DNA from: Caulobacteraceae bacterium
GTDB lineage: Bacteria; Pseudomonadota; Alphaproteobacteria; Caulobacterales; Caulobacteraceae
Direction of reading: 5' to 3'
Length of the DNA: 64,000 nt
Assembly: GCA_019748055.1 (NCBI GenBank)
Contig: JAIEQC010000001.1
Coordinates: 30,763-94,762, forward strand
The translations under genes and the position numbers were made by a program. Shown piece after piece: positions 53,588-61,999 of the stretch (its first letter is position 1; each line of letters opens with the position of its first letter). Below the pieces are notes generated by a model that saw nothing but the letters and a program-made list of their open reading frames with translations, made no database searches and was not told the origin of the DNA.

Positions 53588-54235
53588 ATGCTGCCCCAGA
53601 AGATGACCCTGCCTTCGCCAGATGCCGCCCTGCCGGGGCGCGCCACGCCGCTGGAGACCGACGAGGTCCACGTCGTGAACGGCCGGCCGCTGAAGGGGCC
53701 GCATCCCGAGGGGTTCCAGACGGCCATCTTCGGCATGGGCTGCTTCTGGGGTGTGGAGCGGGTGTTCTGGAAGCTGCCCGGCGTCTGGGTGACGGCCGTC
53801 GGGTACGGAGCCGGCTATACGCCCAACCCGACCTATGAGGAGGTCTGCACCGGCAAGACCGGGCACAACGAGCTGGTTCAGGTGGTCTTCAACCCGGCGG
53901 AGATTTCTTATGGTGAACTGCTGAAGGCGTTCTGGGAGAGCCACGACCCGACCCAGGGCATGCGTCAGGGCAACGACCTGGGCACCCAATATCGGTCCGG
54001 GATCTACGTTCTGAACGACGAGCAGCGACGTGAGGCCGAGGCGTCGCGCGACGCCTACCAGGCAGCGCTGACGGCGGCGGGGCGGGGGACGATCACGACC
54101 GAGATCGCGCCGGCCGGGCCTTTCTACTTCGCCGAGGGTTACCATCAGGGCTATCTGGCAAAGAATCCCGCCGGCTATTGCGGCATCGGCGGCACGGGCG
54201 TGACCTGCCCGATCGGCGTCGGAGTCGAGGCCTGA
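53588..54235 (+). CDS. msrA: Peptide methionine-S-sulfoxide reductase A, 215 aa
   Basis: The catalytic Cys is in [39 protein letters not shown] and [26 protein letters not shown] follow in family order, and [13 protein letters not shown] provides a resolving Cys. It repairs oxidised methionine in the cytoplasm. ATG 53588 follows GAGGAG by 8 bases. The YjbR-like gene follows 2 bases after its stop. Confidence 0.93.
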   Translation: MLPQKMTLPSPDAALPGRATPLETDEVHVVNGRPLKGPHPEGFQTAIFGMGCFWGVERVFWKLPGVWVTAVGYGAGYTPNPTYEEVCTGKTGHNELVQVVFNPAEISYGELLKAFWESHDPTQGMRQGNDLGTQYRSGIYVLNDEQRREAEASRDAYQAALTAAGRGTITTEIAPAGPFYFAEGYHQGYLAKNPAGYCGIGGTGVTCPIGVGVEA

Positions 54236-54237
54236 TC

Positions 54238-54582
54238 ATGGATCGTGAGGGGGTGGGCAGGGTCTGCCGGTCGCTGCCGGGCGTGACGCTGGAGCACTCG
54301 TTCGGGGAAGACCACGACGTCTACAAGGTCGGCGGAAAGATGTTCGCCATCGTGGGCGGAGAAGGCGCGCTGAGCTTCAAAGTGTCGGACATCGCTTATG
54401 AGGTGCTGACCGAGAGCGGCCGCGCGCGGCCCGCGCCCTATATGGCCAAGGCGAAATGGGTGAGCCTTGCGTCGCCCTCGGACTGGCCCGACGACGAGTT
54501 GGCCGAGCACCTGAAGATCGCGCACGCGCTCATCGCGGCGAAGCTGACCAGGAAGGCGCGAGCAGAACTGGGCCTGGCCTGA
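54238..54582 (+). CDS. MmcQ/YjbR family protein, 114 aa
   Basis: LPGVTLEHSFGEDHDVYKVG and GKMFAIVGGEGALSFKVSD, then MAKAKWVSLASPSDWPDDEL and HALIAAKLTRKAR follow the YjbR layout (a small CyaY-like alpha/beta fold often described as a DNA-binding type). No function is established to my knowledge. Length is normal. It begins 2 bases after msrA on the same strand and is probably co-transcribed. Confidence 0.85.
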   Translation: MDREGVGRVCRSLPGVTLEHSFGEDHDVYKVGGKMFAIVGGEGALSFKVSDIAYEVLTESGRARPAPYMAKAKWVSLASPSDWPDDELAEHLKIAHALIAAKLTRKARAELGLA

Positions 54583-54602
54583 TGGTGGTCAAGGCAAGGA
54601 CG

Positions 54603-55235
54603 TCAACCGGCGCAACGACCAGCGCGCGCGGCGTCCAAGGAGCGAGCCTGGGCCTCCTCCGCCGCACGAACCGCACCCGACAGGCCGTCGATGCGGATCG
54701 GGGCGCGGGCACGATCCGCCACGAACTCGTCCATCTGAGACGCCAAGCCGGGTTGCAGCGTCATCGAGCCCCGGAACAGCTCTCGCCGCATGTCTTGGCT
54801 GAACGCCAAGCCCTGAGGCTCCTGCGAGACGATCTCTCGGCGCCCTGACGCGCTTGTCACGGCGTATCTCGCATTCGAGCCGCCGGCGCCGTCGCCGACC
54901 ACGTAAAGCCGCCAATCGGAGCCGCCGGAGCCCTGGACGGGCACCAAGCGAACGAACCTGACTTCGCCACCCCCGGCAATCGGCCGAGACAGCGACGCCC
55001 GGACGTAGCCGATCTCGTCACCTCCGAGCGAGCTGACGCCGCGCTGGGGTCTGACGTAGCCGATCTCGTCGCCGCCGAGGGCGTCTACGCCTCGTCGCGG
55101 GCCGACCTCGATCGTCCAGCCGCCCTGCTGCGATCGACTGATGCAGGGCCCGTCTGAAGACTGGGCTTGAGTTTCCGCCGCCGACAGGACCAGCGTCGCG
55201 ACGCAGATAAAAGCCGTCCGAACAATTCCCGACAT
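54603..55235 (-). CDS. Secreted protein with a duplicated GGDEIGYVR motif, 210 aa
   Basis: A Sec signal peptide (MSGIVRTAFICVATLVLSAA, then ETQAQS) predicts export. A 17-residue unit occurs twice: RGVDALGGDEIGYVRPQ and RGVSSLGGDEIGYVRAS. The rest is a beta-rich part (GEVRFVRLVPVQGSGGSDWR, LYVVGDG) and a helical C-terminus. I do not recognise a family. It stands alone, convergent with the YjbR gene, so the neighbours give no clue. Confidence 0.65.
   Translation of the reverse strand: MSGIVRTAFICVATLVLSAAETQAQSSDGPCISRSQQGGWTIEVGPRRGVDALGGDEIGYVRPQRGVSSLGGDEIGYVRASLSRPIAGGGEVRFVRLVPVQGSGGSDWRLYVVGDGAGGSNARYAVTSASGRREIVSQEPQGLAFSQDMRRELFRGSMTLQPGLASQMDEFVADRARAPIRIDGLSGAVRAAEEAQARSLDAARAGRCAG
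55002..55103. repeat. 51-bp in-frame tandem duplication
   Basis: Two copies of a 51-bp unit lie head to tail (55002-55052 and 55053-55103), each starting GACGTAGCCGATCTCGTC. The copies differ mainly at synonymous or conservative positions, so the duplication is not very recent. It encodes the repeated 17-residue unit of the secreted protein at 54603-55235. Confidence 0.7.
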
Positions 55236-55325
55236 GCTGAGCCCCCCTCGTCCTCCGCAACGTCGCACCGAACGACGTTACGGTAAAGCTGGAGCCGGGT
55301 GTTCTATGCGCGGTGATGAGAGACT

Positions 55326-57116
55326 TCAGCCCCGCTGGCGCTCAGAAACGATCCAGGCGTCCATGCGCAGGTCCAGCAGATCGAGCGGAAGGGGGCCGTC
55401 GACCAGCAGGGCGTCGTGGAAGCGGCGCACGTCGAAGCGGTCGCCCAGCGCAGCCTCGGCGCGGGCCCGAATGTCGCGCAGGCGGATCTCGCCGACCTTG
55501 TAGGCCGTGGCCTGACCGGGCCAGCCGACGTAGCGCTGAAGCTCCGTCTCGATGTTGTGCGGGGCCAGGGCGGAGTTGTCCCGGAAGCAGGCGCGGGCCT
55601 GTTCGACCGACCAGCCCTTCCAGTGCATGCCCGTGTCGGCCACCAGACGGCAGGCGCGCCACATCTCGTAGCTCAGCCGGCCGAACCGCTCGTAGGGCGT
55701 TCGATAGAAGCCCATTTCCTCGCCCAGGAACTCGGCGTACAGGCCCCAGCCCTCGGTGAAGGCGGTGACGTCGGCGGCGCGCCGGAAATAGGGCTGGGCG
55801 TCGGCCTCTTGCTGCAAGGCGATCTGCAGGTGGTGGCCGGGGACCGCCTCGTGCAGCGTCAGGGCCGGCAGTTCGTACAGCGGCCGCTGGTCCAGCTTGC
55901 CGGTGTTGACGATGTAGCCGCCGGCCACGCCGCCCTTCAGCGAACCCGGGAAATAGCGGCCGGTGGTGTAAGTGGCCTCGATCTCCAGCGGCACGGGGCG
56001 CACGCCGTAGGGGGTGCGGGGCAGGGTTCCGAACAGGGCGGGCAGGCCGTCGTCCGCCCGCTTGGACATCTCCGACGCCTTTTCCAGCAGCTGCTCGCGG
56101 CTGGTCGCATAGAACTGCGGATCGGTGCGCAGGAAGGTCAGGAAGCCGGCGAAATCGCCGGTCCAGCCGGCGGCGCGCATCTCCACGTCCATGCGGGCCC
56201 GGATGCGGGCGACCTCCTGCAGGCCCAGCTCGTGGACCTGATCCGGCGTCATCTCGGTGGTGGTGTAGCCCCGCACCAGCCAGGCGTACATGTCGCGCCC
56301 GCCGGGCTTCAGGCCCAGGCCGGGGGCCTCGGGCGCGCGGGGCAGGTAGTCGGTCGTGAGGAACTCCAGCCACGCCCGGCGGGCGGGCATGATCCGGTCC
56401 GCGATGATCGCCGTCGCCCGGGCGCGCAGATCGGCCTGATCGGCGGCGGAGATCGAGGCCGGCAGATTGGCGAAGGGACGCATCAGCGGTTCCCGCTCGG
56501 CCGTCATGGCCGCGTCGGTTTCCGCCAGCGAGATGGCGCTGACGACGACCGAGCGCGGCTGGATCATGCCGGTGTCCAGTCCGCGGCGGGCGTTGGCGGT
56601 CGAGGCCGCATAGAGGTCCGGGATGGCCGCCATTCGGGCCAGCCAGTTCTCGGCGTCCTGCTTGGTGGCGATGCGCGTGACCGAGGCGAAATAGCCCAGA
56701 GACTGGCCCACGCCGCCCTCAGAGTTGAAGGCGAGCCGGCCCGTGTCGAGATCGATGCCCTCGATCTCGCGCGTGATCAGCCGGTCCAGCAGGGCGTGGT
56801 TGATGCGGTCGTCCAGCGACAGGGCGGAGGCGTCGATGGCGTCCAGCCGGGCCTTGAAGCCGACCAGTTCTGGCCGGCGAGCCAGCTCGGCCTCGCGGCT
56901 GTTGTCCGGCAGGCGCGCCTGGGCTGTGGCATCGCCTTCCTGGCCCGCCGTGATCGGATCGTTTTGGCGCAGGAAGGTCTCGTAGTCCGCGATCAGGCCG
57001 GCCAGCGGCGCGGCGGCCGGGCGCGCGGCCTGCGTCGGCATGACGGCCCCGCCGTCGGCGGCGCAAGCGGCGAGCAGCAGGGCGGCGACCCCGGCGGTGA
57101 TGGCGGCGCGATGCAT
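55326..57116 (-). CDS. DUF885 family peptidase-like lipoprotein, 596 aa
   Basis: A lipobox (ALLLAACAA, Cys about residue 18) starts a long helical protein. TLHEAVPGHHLQIALQQEAD gives an HExxxGHH zinc pattern and FTEGWGLYAEFLGEEMGFYR a downstream Glu, the DUF885 metallopeptidase-like signature; WSVEQARACFRDNSALAPHN is also typical. It is expected in the periplasm or on the membrane. The family is annotated as putative carboxypeptidase-like; substrate unknown. Three small exported proteins lie directly upstream on the same strand. Confidence 0.85.
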   Translation of the reverse strand: MHRAAITAGVAALLLAACAADGGAVMPTQAARPAAAPLAGLIADYETFLRQNDPITAGQEGDATAQARLPDNSREAELARRPELVGFKARLDAIDASALSLDDRINHALLDRLITREIEGIDLDTGRLAFNSEGGVGQSLGYFASVTRIATKQDAENWLARMAAIPDLYAASTANARRGLDTGMIQPRSVVVSAISLAETDAAMTAEREPLMRPFANLPASISAADQADLRARATAIIADRIMPARRAWLEFLTTDYLPRAPEAPGLGLKPGGRDMYAWLVRGYTTTEMTPDQVHELGLQEVARIRARMDVEMRAAGWTGDFAGFLTFLRTDPQFYATSREQLLEKASEMSKRADDGLPALFGTLPRTPYGVRPVPLEIEATYTTGRYFPGSLKGGVAGGYIVNTGKLDQRPLYELPALTLHEAVPGHHLQIALQQEADAQPYFRRAADVTAFTEGWGLYAEFLGEEMGFYRTPYERFGRLSYEMWRACRLVADTGMHWKGWSVEQARACFRDNSALAPHNIETELQRYVGWPGQATAYKVGEIRLRDIRARAEAALGDRFDVRRFHDALLVDGPLPLDLLDLRMDAWIVSERQRG

Positions 57117-57171
57117 GCGGTTTCCCCCTCGTGGACGGAGAGGGTGCGTCGGCGGTCAGGCCGGGGTCAAG

Positions 57172-57672
57172 TCAGCCGCAGTCGGCGAAGAAGCGCTCGA
57201 CGCGCCCCGCCGATCCGGGTTGGGCCACCATCACCTCGCGCCAGCCGTCGCCATAGGCGGCCAGCCAGCCGACACGGCGGAAGCGCAGGAAGACCGGCGT
57301 GTCGGCGTCGGCCCGAGCCGTCAGATAGACGCCTCCGTTCATCTCGTCGGGCTCGCGGGTGGCGGGCCAGCTCTCGGTCTCGCCGCCGGATTCCAGGGCG
57401 ATCCGCGACCCATCGTCGGGGCCCGTGTACTGCGTAAGCGCGAGACGGCCAGAGCCCGCGGCGCAGCTGAGCATAAGCCAGACGTCGTCGCTTTCCGCCC
57501 GGCCAAAGGTAAGGTGCGCAACCCTTTCGTCCGTCGCCCCGAACCAGTCGTGATCGGCCAGCGGTTGGGGCGCCGAACCGTCGGTCGGGGCGGGCGCCGT
57601 CGGCCCGGTCGACGCGCAGGCGGCGGCCGAAAGGGCGGCGAGCGCGAGCAGGGACAGGCGGATCGGGGACAT
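57172..57672 (-). CDS. Small exported lipoprotein, member 1 of a three-gene set, 166 aa
   Basis: The N-terminus SLLALAALSAAACASTGP has a lipobox. The middle VAHLTFGRAESDDVWLMLSC and the ending VERFFADCG are shared in outline with the two genes upstream. GAGG lies 8 bases before ATG 57672. No known family is recognised. Two cysteines placed alike across the set could form a disulfide in the periplasm. Confidence 0.6.
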   Translation of the reverse strand: MSPIRLSLLALAALSAAACASTGPTAPAPTDGSAPQPLADHDWFGATDERVAHLTFGRAESDDVWLMLSCAAGSGRLALTQYTGPDDGSRIALESGGETESWPATREPDEMNGGVYLTARADADTPVFLRFRRVGWLAAYGDGWREVMVAQPGSAGRVERFFADCG

Positions 57673-57688
57673 GAAGAACCTCTGCACG

Positions 57689-58117
57689 TCAGCCCGCACA
57701 CAGTTCTCCGAAGCGGCGCAGCTTGGCAAGGTCGGCCCGGCCGACCGCCACGGCGCCCGAGCGCCCGCCGGAGTTCACTTCCAGACGGCCGCCCGAGCTG
57801 AAGGCTGCGAATACCGGGTGATCGATGCGCAATCCGAAGCCGAGTGAGCCGTCAGGCTCGGGATCGGACTGCGACTGCGCCGTGGCCCGGCCCGCGCGCA
57901 GCTGGGAAAATTCCGTCGCTTGGCCGAAGCGATACAGGCGGACGGTCGCCGCGCCGGACCCTGCCTCACATTCCAGCGTGACCCGCAGGTGCTGCGTGTC
58001 CGGGATCTCGTTGGCCAGCGTCAGGCTGCGGCCGTCCTCGTAGAGGGTCCAGGTCCAGCCGTCGCGCGGTCCCTGCGAGGTCAGTGCGCCGACGGCGGCG
58101 ATGATGACGAGGATCAT
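57689..58117 (-). CDS. Small exported protein, member 2 of a three-gene set, 142 aa
   Basis: A short hydrophobic start (MILVIIAAVGALTS) could be a signal anchor. The body WTWTLYEDGRSLTLANEIPD with LRVTLECEAGSGAATVRLYR and the end LAKLRRFGELCAG parallel its neighbours: a Trp strand, a Cys followed by AGSG, and a C-terminal helix with Cys. No family recognised. It lies 16 bases upstream of member 1. Confidence 0.55.
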   Translation of the reverse strand: MILVIIAAVGALTSQGPRDGWTWTLYEDGRSLTLANEIPDTQHLRVTLECEAGSGAATVRLYRFGQATEFSQLRAGRATAQSQSDPEPDGSLGFGLRIDHPVFAAFSSGGRLEVNSGGRSGAVAVGRADLAKLRRFGELCAG

Positions 58118-58155
58118 GTCCGGCCCCCCGACTGAGCGGTCAAGCTAGCAGACCC

Positions 58156-58620
58156 TCAGGCCCGCGTCGCGCCGCAGTGGGCGAAGAAGCCGTCGATCAC
58201 GGCCTTGTCACCCGGCGTGACGGGCAGCTCAGCGGGCCCGGCCTCGCCGACGACGGGTATCGCGCCGCCGTCGCGCAGCGACGCCATCGTGCGGGAGTCC
58301 ATGTCCACGGCGACGTCGGCCATGGCGAGGCCGGTCAGCGGATCGACCGGCGTGGGACCCTCCTCGACGGCCACGCCCGCCGGGGTCACGACGCCGAACG
58401 CCTGGGCGTGGGCGTCGCCGGGGGCGCAGGTCAGCATGATGACGATCTGGTCGGAGTGCGCCACGCCATAGGCCAGCTTGGCCATGTCGCCCTCATGGCT
58501 CAGGTGCCAGGCCAGACGGCCGTCCACCGGCGTCTCGTCGATCACGGCCTCGGAACGGCTCTGCGCCGCGAAGGCGGCGAAGGCGACGGTGGCGGCGACG
58601 GGGATGAGGTATTTCAGCAT
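58156..58620 (-). CDS. Small exported protein, member 3 of a three-gene set, 154 aa
   Basis: A signal peptide (MLKYLIPVAATVAFAAFAAQ) is followed by LAWHLSHEGDMAKLAYGVAH SDQIVIMLTCAPGDAHAQAF and the ending KAVIDGFFAHCGATRA. The SDxx-LxCxxG strand and the FFxxCG end match member 1. It is first on the leftward strand. No known family is recognised; function open. Confidence 0.6.
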   Translation of the reverse strand: MLKYLIPVAATVAFAAFAAQSRSEAVIDETPVDGRLAWHLSHEGDMAKLAYGVAHSDQIVIMLTCAPGDAHAQAFGVVTPAGVAVEEGPTPVDPLTGLAMADVAVDMDSRTMASLRDGGAIPVVGEAGPAELPVTPGDKAVIDGFFAHCGATRA

Positions 58621-58761
58621 GGTTGGAACTCGCGTCTAACTAGCCAACGCAAGTTTCCGTTAAGGGTTTCAGCGTGGCCGTGGACGCGCCCGACGGCGCC
58701 GCACGACGGCAACACCTCGCGCTCAAGCAGCGAGCGACCGCGTCGCGAGCGGTAGCGCCCC

Positions 58762-59520
58762 TTAGAAGGGACTGAAGCGCTCCACCAGTGACTGGCCGGC
58801 AGGCGTGGCCTGCACCCGGCTGATGTCGCCACGGCCGCCGTAACTGATGCGCGCCTCGGCGATCTGGTCGTGCTGAATGGTGTTGGCGGACGAAATGTCT
58901 TCGGGACGCACGATGCCGGCGACGGTCAGTTCGCGGACCTCGCGGTTGGTGCGCACTTCCTGCCGACCCTGGATCACCAGATTGCCGTTGGGCAGGACGG
59001 CGGTGACGACGGCGGCGATGGTCAGGTTGACCCGCTCGGACCGGTTCACGCTGCCCGTGCCCTGGGCGTTCGACTCGCCGCCCATGCCGACCATGTTCTG
59101 AGGATCGAAGCCGCCGGGGAAGGCCTGCCCCAAGCTGTTCTCCAAGCCGAAGAAGTTCGAGACGCCGGCCGAGATCTCGTTGGAGCGGCTGCGCACGGTG
59201 CTGTTCGAGGTCTGGGCCCGGTCGTCGATGTCGATCTCGATGGTCAGGATGTCGCCGACGCGGCGGGCGCGCTGGTCGCCGAAGAAGCTGCGCGACGAGC
59301 CGGCGAACAGGCTGTTGGCGCTGGCGGTCTGCGGGGCCGATCCGTACGGGGCCTGCGGCGCCGGCAGGTACTGCTGCTCGACGGGGACCAGGGCGGCCGG
59401 ATAGCCGATAGGGGCCAGTTCGGGCCCGCGCACGGCCTCCATGGCTGTGGAACAGGCGCCCAAGGACAGTGCCAGAGGCGCCAGCAGGGGCAGGGCGGCG
59501 GCGAGGGTCTTCAGGCGCAT
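58762..59520 (-). CDS. flgH: Flagellar L-ring protein FlgH, 252 aa
   Basis: A lipobox (LALSLGACST) anchors it in the outer membrane. NSLFAGSSRSFFGDQRARRV followed by GDILTIEIDIDDRAQTSN, GNLVIQGRQEVRTNREVREL TVAGIVRPEDIS and the terminal LVERFSPF are the FlgH core. It forms the outer ring around the rod. ATG 59520 has GGGAAG 7 bases upstream; ATG 59535 overlaps the flgA stop. Last gene of the flgF-flgG-flgA-flgH set. Confidence 0.95.
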   Translation of the reverse strand: MRLKTLAAALPLLAPLALSLGACSTAMEAVRGPELAPIGYPAALVPVEQQYLPAPQAPYGSAPQTASANSLFAGSSRSFFGDQRARRVGDILTIEIDIDDRAQTSNSTVRSRSNEISAGVSNFFGLENSLGQAFPGGFDPQNMVGMGGESNAQGTGSVNRSERVNLTIAAVVTAVLPNGNLVIQGRQEVRTNREVRELTVAGIVRPEDISSANTIQHDQIAEARISYGGRGDISRVQATPAGQSLVERFSPF

Positions 59521-59534
59521 GTGCGGACTTCCCA

Positions 59535-60287
59535 TCACTGGAACGCTTGGGGATTGGTGCGGGCGGTCTGGGCAGCCGGGCCGGCCACCGCGCGGCCGGG
59601 GCCGACAGCGACGGCGTCGATGGTGCGACCCGATTGCAGGTTGGTGATCGCCACAGGCTGGCCGCGCGCGGCGTCCCGCTGGGCCCGCCCGGTGACCGTC
59701 AGGGTCACGCCGGGCGCGGTGTAGGTGACGGTGACCATTTCATTGCGGCTGATGACCTTCGGCGCGGTCAAGTCGTTGGGCTGGACCGCCGCGCCGGAAC
59801 GCAGGGCACGGCGGGCCGACATGCCGACTACGGCGTCCACGTCCTGAGGCGCACCGGCGGGGACCAGATGGTTCTGCACCGGGGCCCAGATCACGTCCTC
59901 GGGCTGGATCACTTCTCCGGCGGCGATGCTGCGGGCATAGGTCAGGGCCTCGACCGTCGGCCCGGCGCGGCGTGCCGAGGTCGGGGCGGCGGGGCCGGAG
60001 CCTGTCGGAGCGCCTTCGCGCACCACGACGCGACGCAGGCCCTGCGGGTTGGTCCACACCAGACCCGCGCGGCGGGCGCTGGCCTGAAGCGTGCCGGCCT
60101 CGATCACCACCGTCGGCCCCACGCGGCGAGCGACGACGACCGAGGCGGCCGAGCCTGCGCCGTCGAACACCTCGCCCAGCGTGACCTGGCCGTCGTCGTC
60201 GACCGGGTTGGCCTTCAGCGTGACGTCGGAGGCGAAGGCGGGCCCGGCGACGAGCAGGGCCGCGGCGGCGATCAGGGCGCGGATCAC
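59535..60287 (-). CDS. flgA: Flagellar P-ring assembly chaperone FlgA, 250 aa
   Basis: A signal peptide (IRALIAAAALLVAGPAFAS) precedes an SAF-like domain: ARSIAAGEVIQPEDVIWAPV followed by GMSARRALRSGAAVQPNDLT and the C-terminal strand pair VTVTYTAPGVTLTVTGRAQR. It helps P-ring assembly in the periplasm. Its start overlaps the flgG stop by 4 bases, consistent with one transcript. Confidence 0.93.
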   Translation of the reverse strand: MIRALIAAAALLVAGPAFASDVTLKANPVDDDGQVTLGEVFDGAGSAASVVVARRVGPTVVIEAGTLQASARRAGLVWTNPQGLRRVVVREGAPTGSGPAAPTSARRAGPTVEALTYARSIAAGEVIQPEDVIWAPVQNHLVPAGAPQDVDAVVGMSARRALRSGAAVQPNDLTAPKVISRNEMVTVTYTAPGVTLTVTGRAQRDAARGQPVAITNLQSGRTIDAVAVGPGRAVAGPAAQTARTNPQAFQ

Positions 60288-61072
60288 GACTTCACCTGCG
60301 CCGACACGGCCATCATCTCGTCGGCGGTGGAGATGACCTTGGAGTTCATCTCATAGGCGCGCTGGGCGATGATCAGGGCGCTGATCTCGGACACCGCGTC
60401 GACGTTCGACGCCTCGGTGTAGCCCTGCAGCAGCTGGCCGAATCCGGGGTCGCCGGGCGTGCCGACGGTGGCCGGGCCCGAGGCGGCGGTCTCCATCAGA
60501 AGATTGTCGCCGACGGCTTCCAGACCGGCCTCGTTGAAGAAGGTGGCGATCTGGATCGTGCCGACGACCTGCGGCTCCGGGCTGCCCGAGACGATCACCT
60601 GGACCTCGCCGGACTTGGAGATCGACACGTCCACGGCGTCCTGGGGGATGCTGATGGCCGGTTCCAGCAGATAACCGTCGTCGGTGACGATCTGACCCTC
60701 GCCGTTCAGGCTCAGGTTGCCGGCGCGGGTGAAGGCCGTCTCGCCGGAGGGCAGGGTGATCTGGAAATAGCCCTTGCCGTCGATGGCGAGGTCGAAGCGG
60801 TTGCCCGTCTGGGTCGGCGTGCCCTGTTCGGTGATGCGGTACACGCTGCCGGTCTTCACGCCGGCGCCGATCTGGATGCCGGTCGGCACCACGGTGCCGG
60901 CGCTGGACGAGGTCGCGCCCATGCGTTCGACGTTATGATACAGCAGGTCCTGGAACTCGGCGCGCTGACGCTTGAAGCCCACCGTGTTCATGTTGGCGAT
61001 GTTGTTGGAGATGACCTCCACGTTCGTCTGCTGGGCGGCCATGCCCGAGGCGGCGGTTCTGAGCGCTCGCAT
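60284..61072 (-). CDS. flgG: Flagellar distal rod protein FlgG, 262 aa
   Basis: RALRTAASGMAAQQTNVEVI SNNIANMNTVGFKRQRAEFQ is the conserved rod N-terminus, and the C-terminus EISALIIAQRAYEMNSKVIS TADEMMAVSAQVKS is the matching terminal helix. It forms the distal rod exported by the flagellar apparatus. Length 262 aa is standard. flgF lies 15 bases upstream. Confidence 0.97.
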   Translation of the reverse strand: MRALRTAASGMAAQQTNVEVISNNIANMNTVGFKRQRAEFQDLLYHNVERMGATSSSAGTVVPTGIQIGAGVKTGSVYRITEQGTPTQTGNRFDLAIDGKGYFQITLPSGETAFTRAGNLSLNGEGQIVTDDGYLLEPAISIPQDAVDVSISKSGEVQVIVSGSPEPQVVGTIQIATFFNEAGLEAVGDNLLMETAASGPATVGTPGDPGFGQLLQGYTEASNVDAVSEISALIIAQRAYEMNSKVISTADEMMAVSAQVKS

Positions 61073-61087
61073 TGGGGGCTTCCTTCC

Positions 61088-61825
61088 TTAGCTGACCTTG
61101 CCCAGCCGCTCGACGGAGCGGCGCGACAGGTCGTTGGCGTTTTCGATCATCTTCGTGATCCGCTCGTAGGCGCGCTGGATCTCGATCAGATTGGTGATTT
61201 CCAGGATCGGATTGACGTTCGACCCTTCCAGCATGCCTTGGCGGATGCGGACGTCCGCGGCCTCGACCGGCGCGGCGTTGGAGGTGTTGCGGTACAGGCC
61301 GTCGCCGCCCTTCTCGAGCACCGACAGCGTGTCGAAGCGCACGGCGGTCAGACGTCCGACCTGCACGCCGTTCTGGCTGATGGTCCCGTCGGCCGCCACG
61401 GAAGGGGAGCCCAGCGCCGGGTCCAGCAGGATCTCCTGACCGTCGCCCAGAACCGCTAGCCCCTGACCGGTGACCAGCCGGCCTTCCGGGTCCAGGGTGA
61501 AGGCGCCGTCGCGGGTGTAGGCCTCGCCCGCGCCGTCCTGCACCACGAAGAAGGCGCCCTCGCCCTCGATGGCGAAGTCCAGGGTGCGGTCGGTCTGTTC
61601 CAGCGCGCCCTGCGAGTAGTCGCGGCCGACGCCCTTATCCAGCACGAAGCTGACGCCCGGCCGCACAGCGTCGTTGCGGGCGCGCTCGCCCACCTCGGTC
61701 CCGACCATCAGCTGTTCGACCTTGAAGCCGGTCGTCTCCGCATTGGCGATGTTGTTGGCCACGACGTCGAGTTCGCGGCGCAGGGTCATCTGGCGGGACA
61801 GTCCGACGTAGGCGGCGTTTTCCAC
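61088..61825 (-). CDS. flgF: Flagellar proximal rod protein FlgF, GTG start, 245 aa
   Basis: The N-terminus AAYVGLSRQMTLRRELDVVANNIANAET is the rod type, IEGEGAFFVVQDGAGEAYTR DGAFTLDPEGRLVTGQGLAV is the FlgF body and NPILEITNLIEIQRAYERIT the C-terminal helix. The start is GTG with AGGAG 8 bases upstream. First gene of the leftward set, 28 bases after a strong sigma-54 type element, so it is expected to be expressed with the later flagellar class. Confidence 0.95.
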   Translation of the reverse strand: MENAAYVGLSRQMTLRRELDVVANNIANAETTGFKVEQLMVGTEVGERARNDAVRPGVSFVLDKGVGRDYSQGALEQTDRTLDFAIEGEGAFFVVQDGAGEAYTRDGAFTLDPEGRLVTGQGLAVLGDGQEILLDPALGSPSVAADGTISQNGVQVGRLTAVRFDTLSVLEKGGDGLYRNTSNAAPVEAADVRIRQGMLEGSNVNPILEITNLIEIQRAYERITKMIENANDLSRRSVERLGKVS

Positions 61826-61852
61826 GGGCGGCTCCTTTCGGCCGTCCTCGTC

Positions 61853-61867
61853 GCAACCGGCATGCCA
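61853..61867 (-). promoter_or_regulatory. Sigma-54 -24/-12 promoter of flgF operon
   Basis: On the minus strand TGGCAT-GCCGG-TTGC matches the sigma-54 consensus (TGGCAC, 5 bases, TTGC) except one base, with GG and GC 10 bases apart. Transcription would start about 12 bases on, near 61841, giving a short leader to the flgF GTG at 61825. Sigma-54 control of rod and ring genes is established in Caulobacter. Confidence 0.75.
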
Positions 61868-61939
61868 ACCGGCCGGAGCCCGGATTTGCTGGGTTTGCGC
61901 GGGATCGCCGGCCCGGCGCCCGGCAGCTTCTGCCGGTTC

Positions 61940-61954
61940 TAAACGGCGCGTTAA
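61940..61954 (+). promoter_or_regulatory. CtrA-like box upstream of fliL
   Basis: TAAA-CGGCGCG-TTAA matches the TTAA-N7-TTAA CtrA box with one mismatch and lies 46 bases before the fliL start. CtrA control of the fliLM operon is established in Caulobacter crescentus; here it is inferred from motif and position. Confidence 0.6.
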
Positions 61955-61999
61955 CCAAGTCCGGCCGAAATGACCGCATCAGTCAGGCGGGCGGATTCG

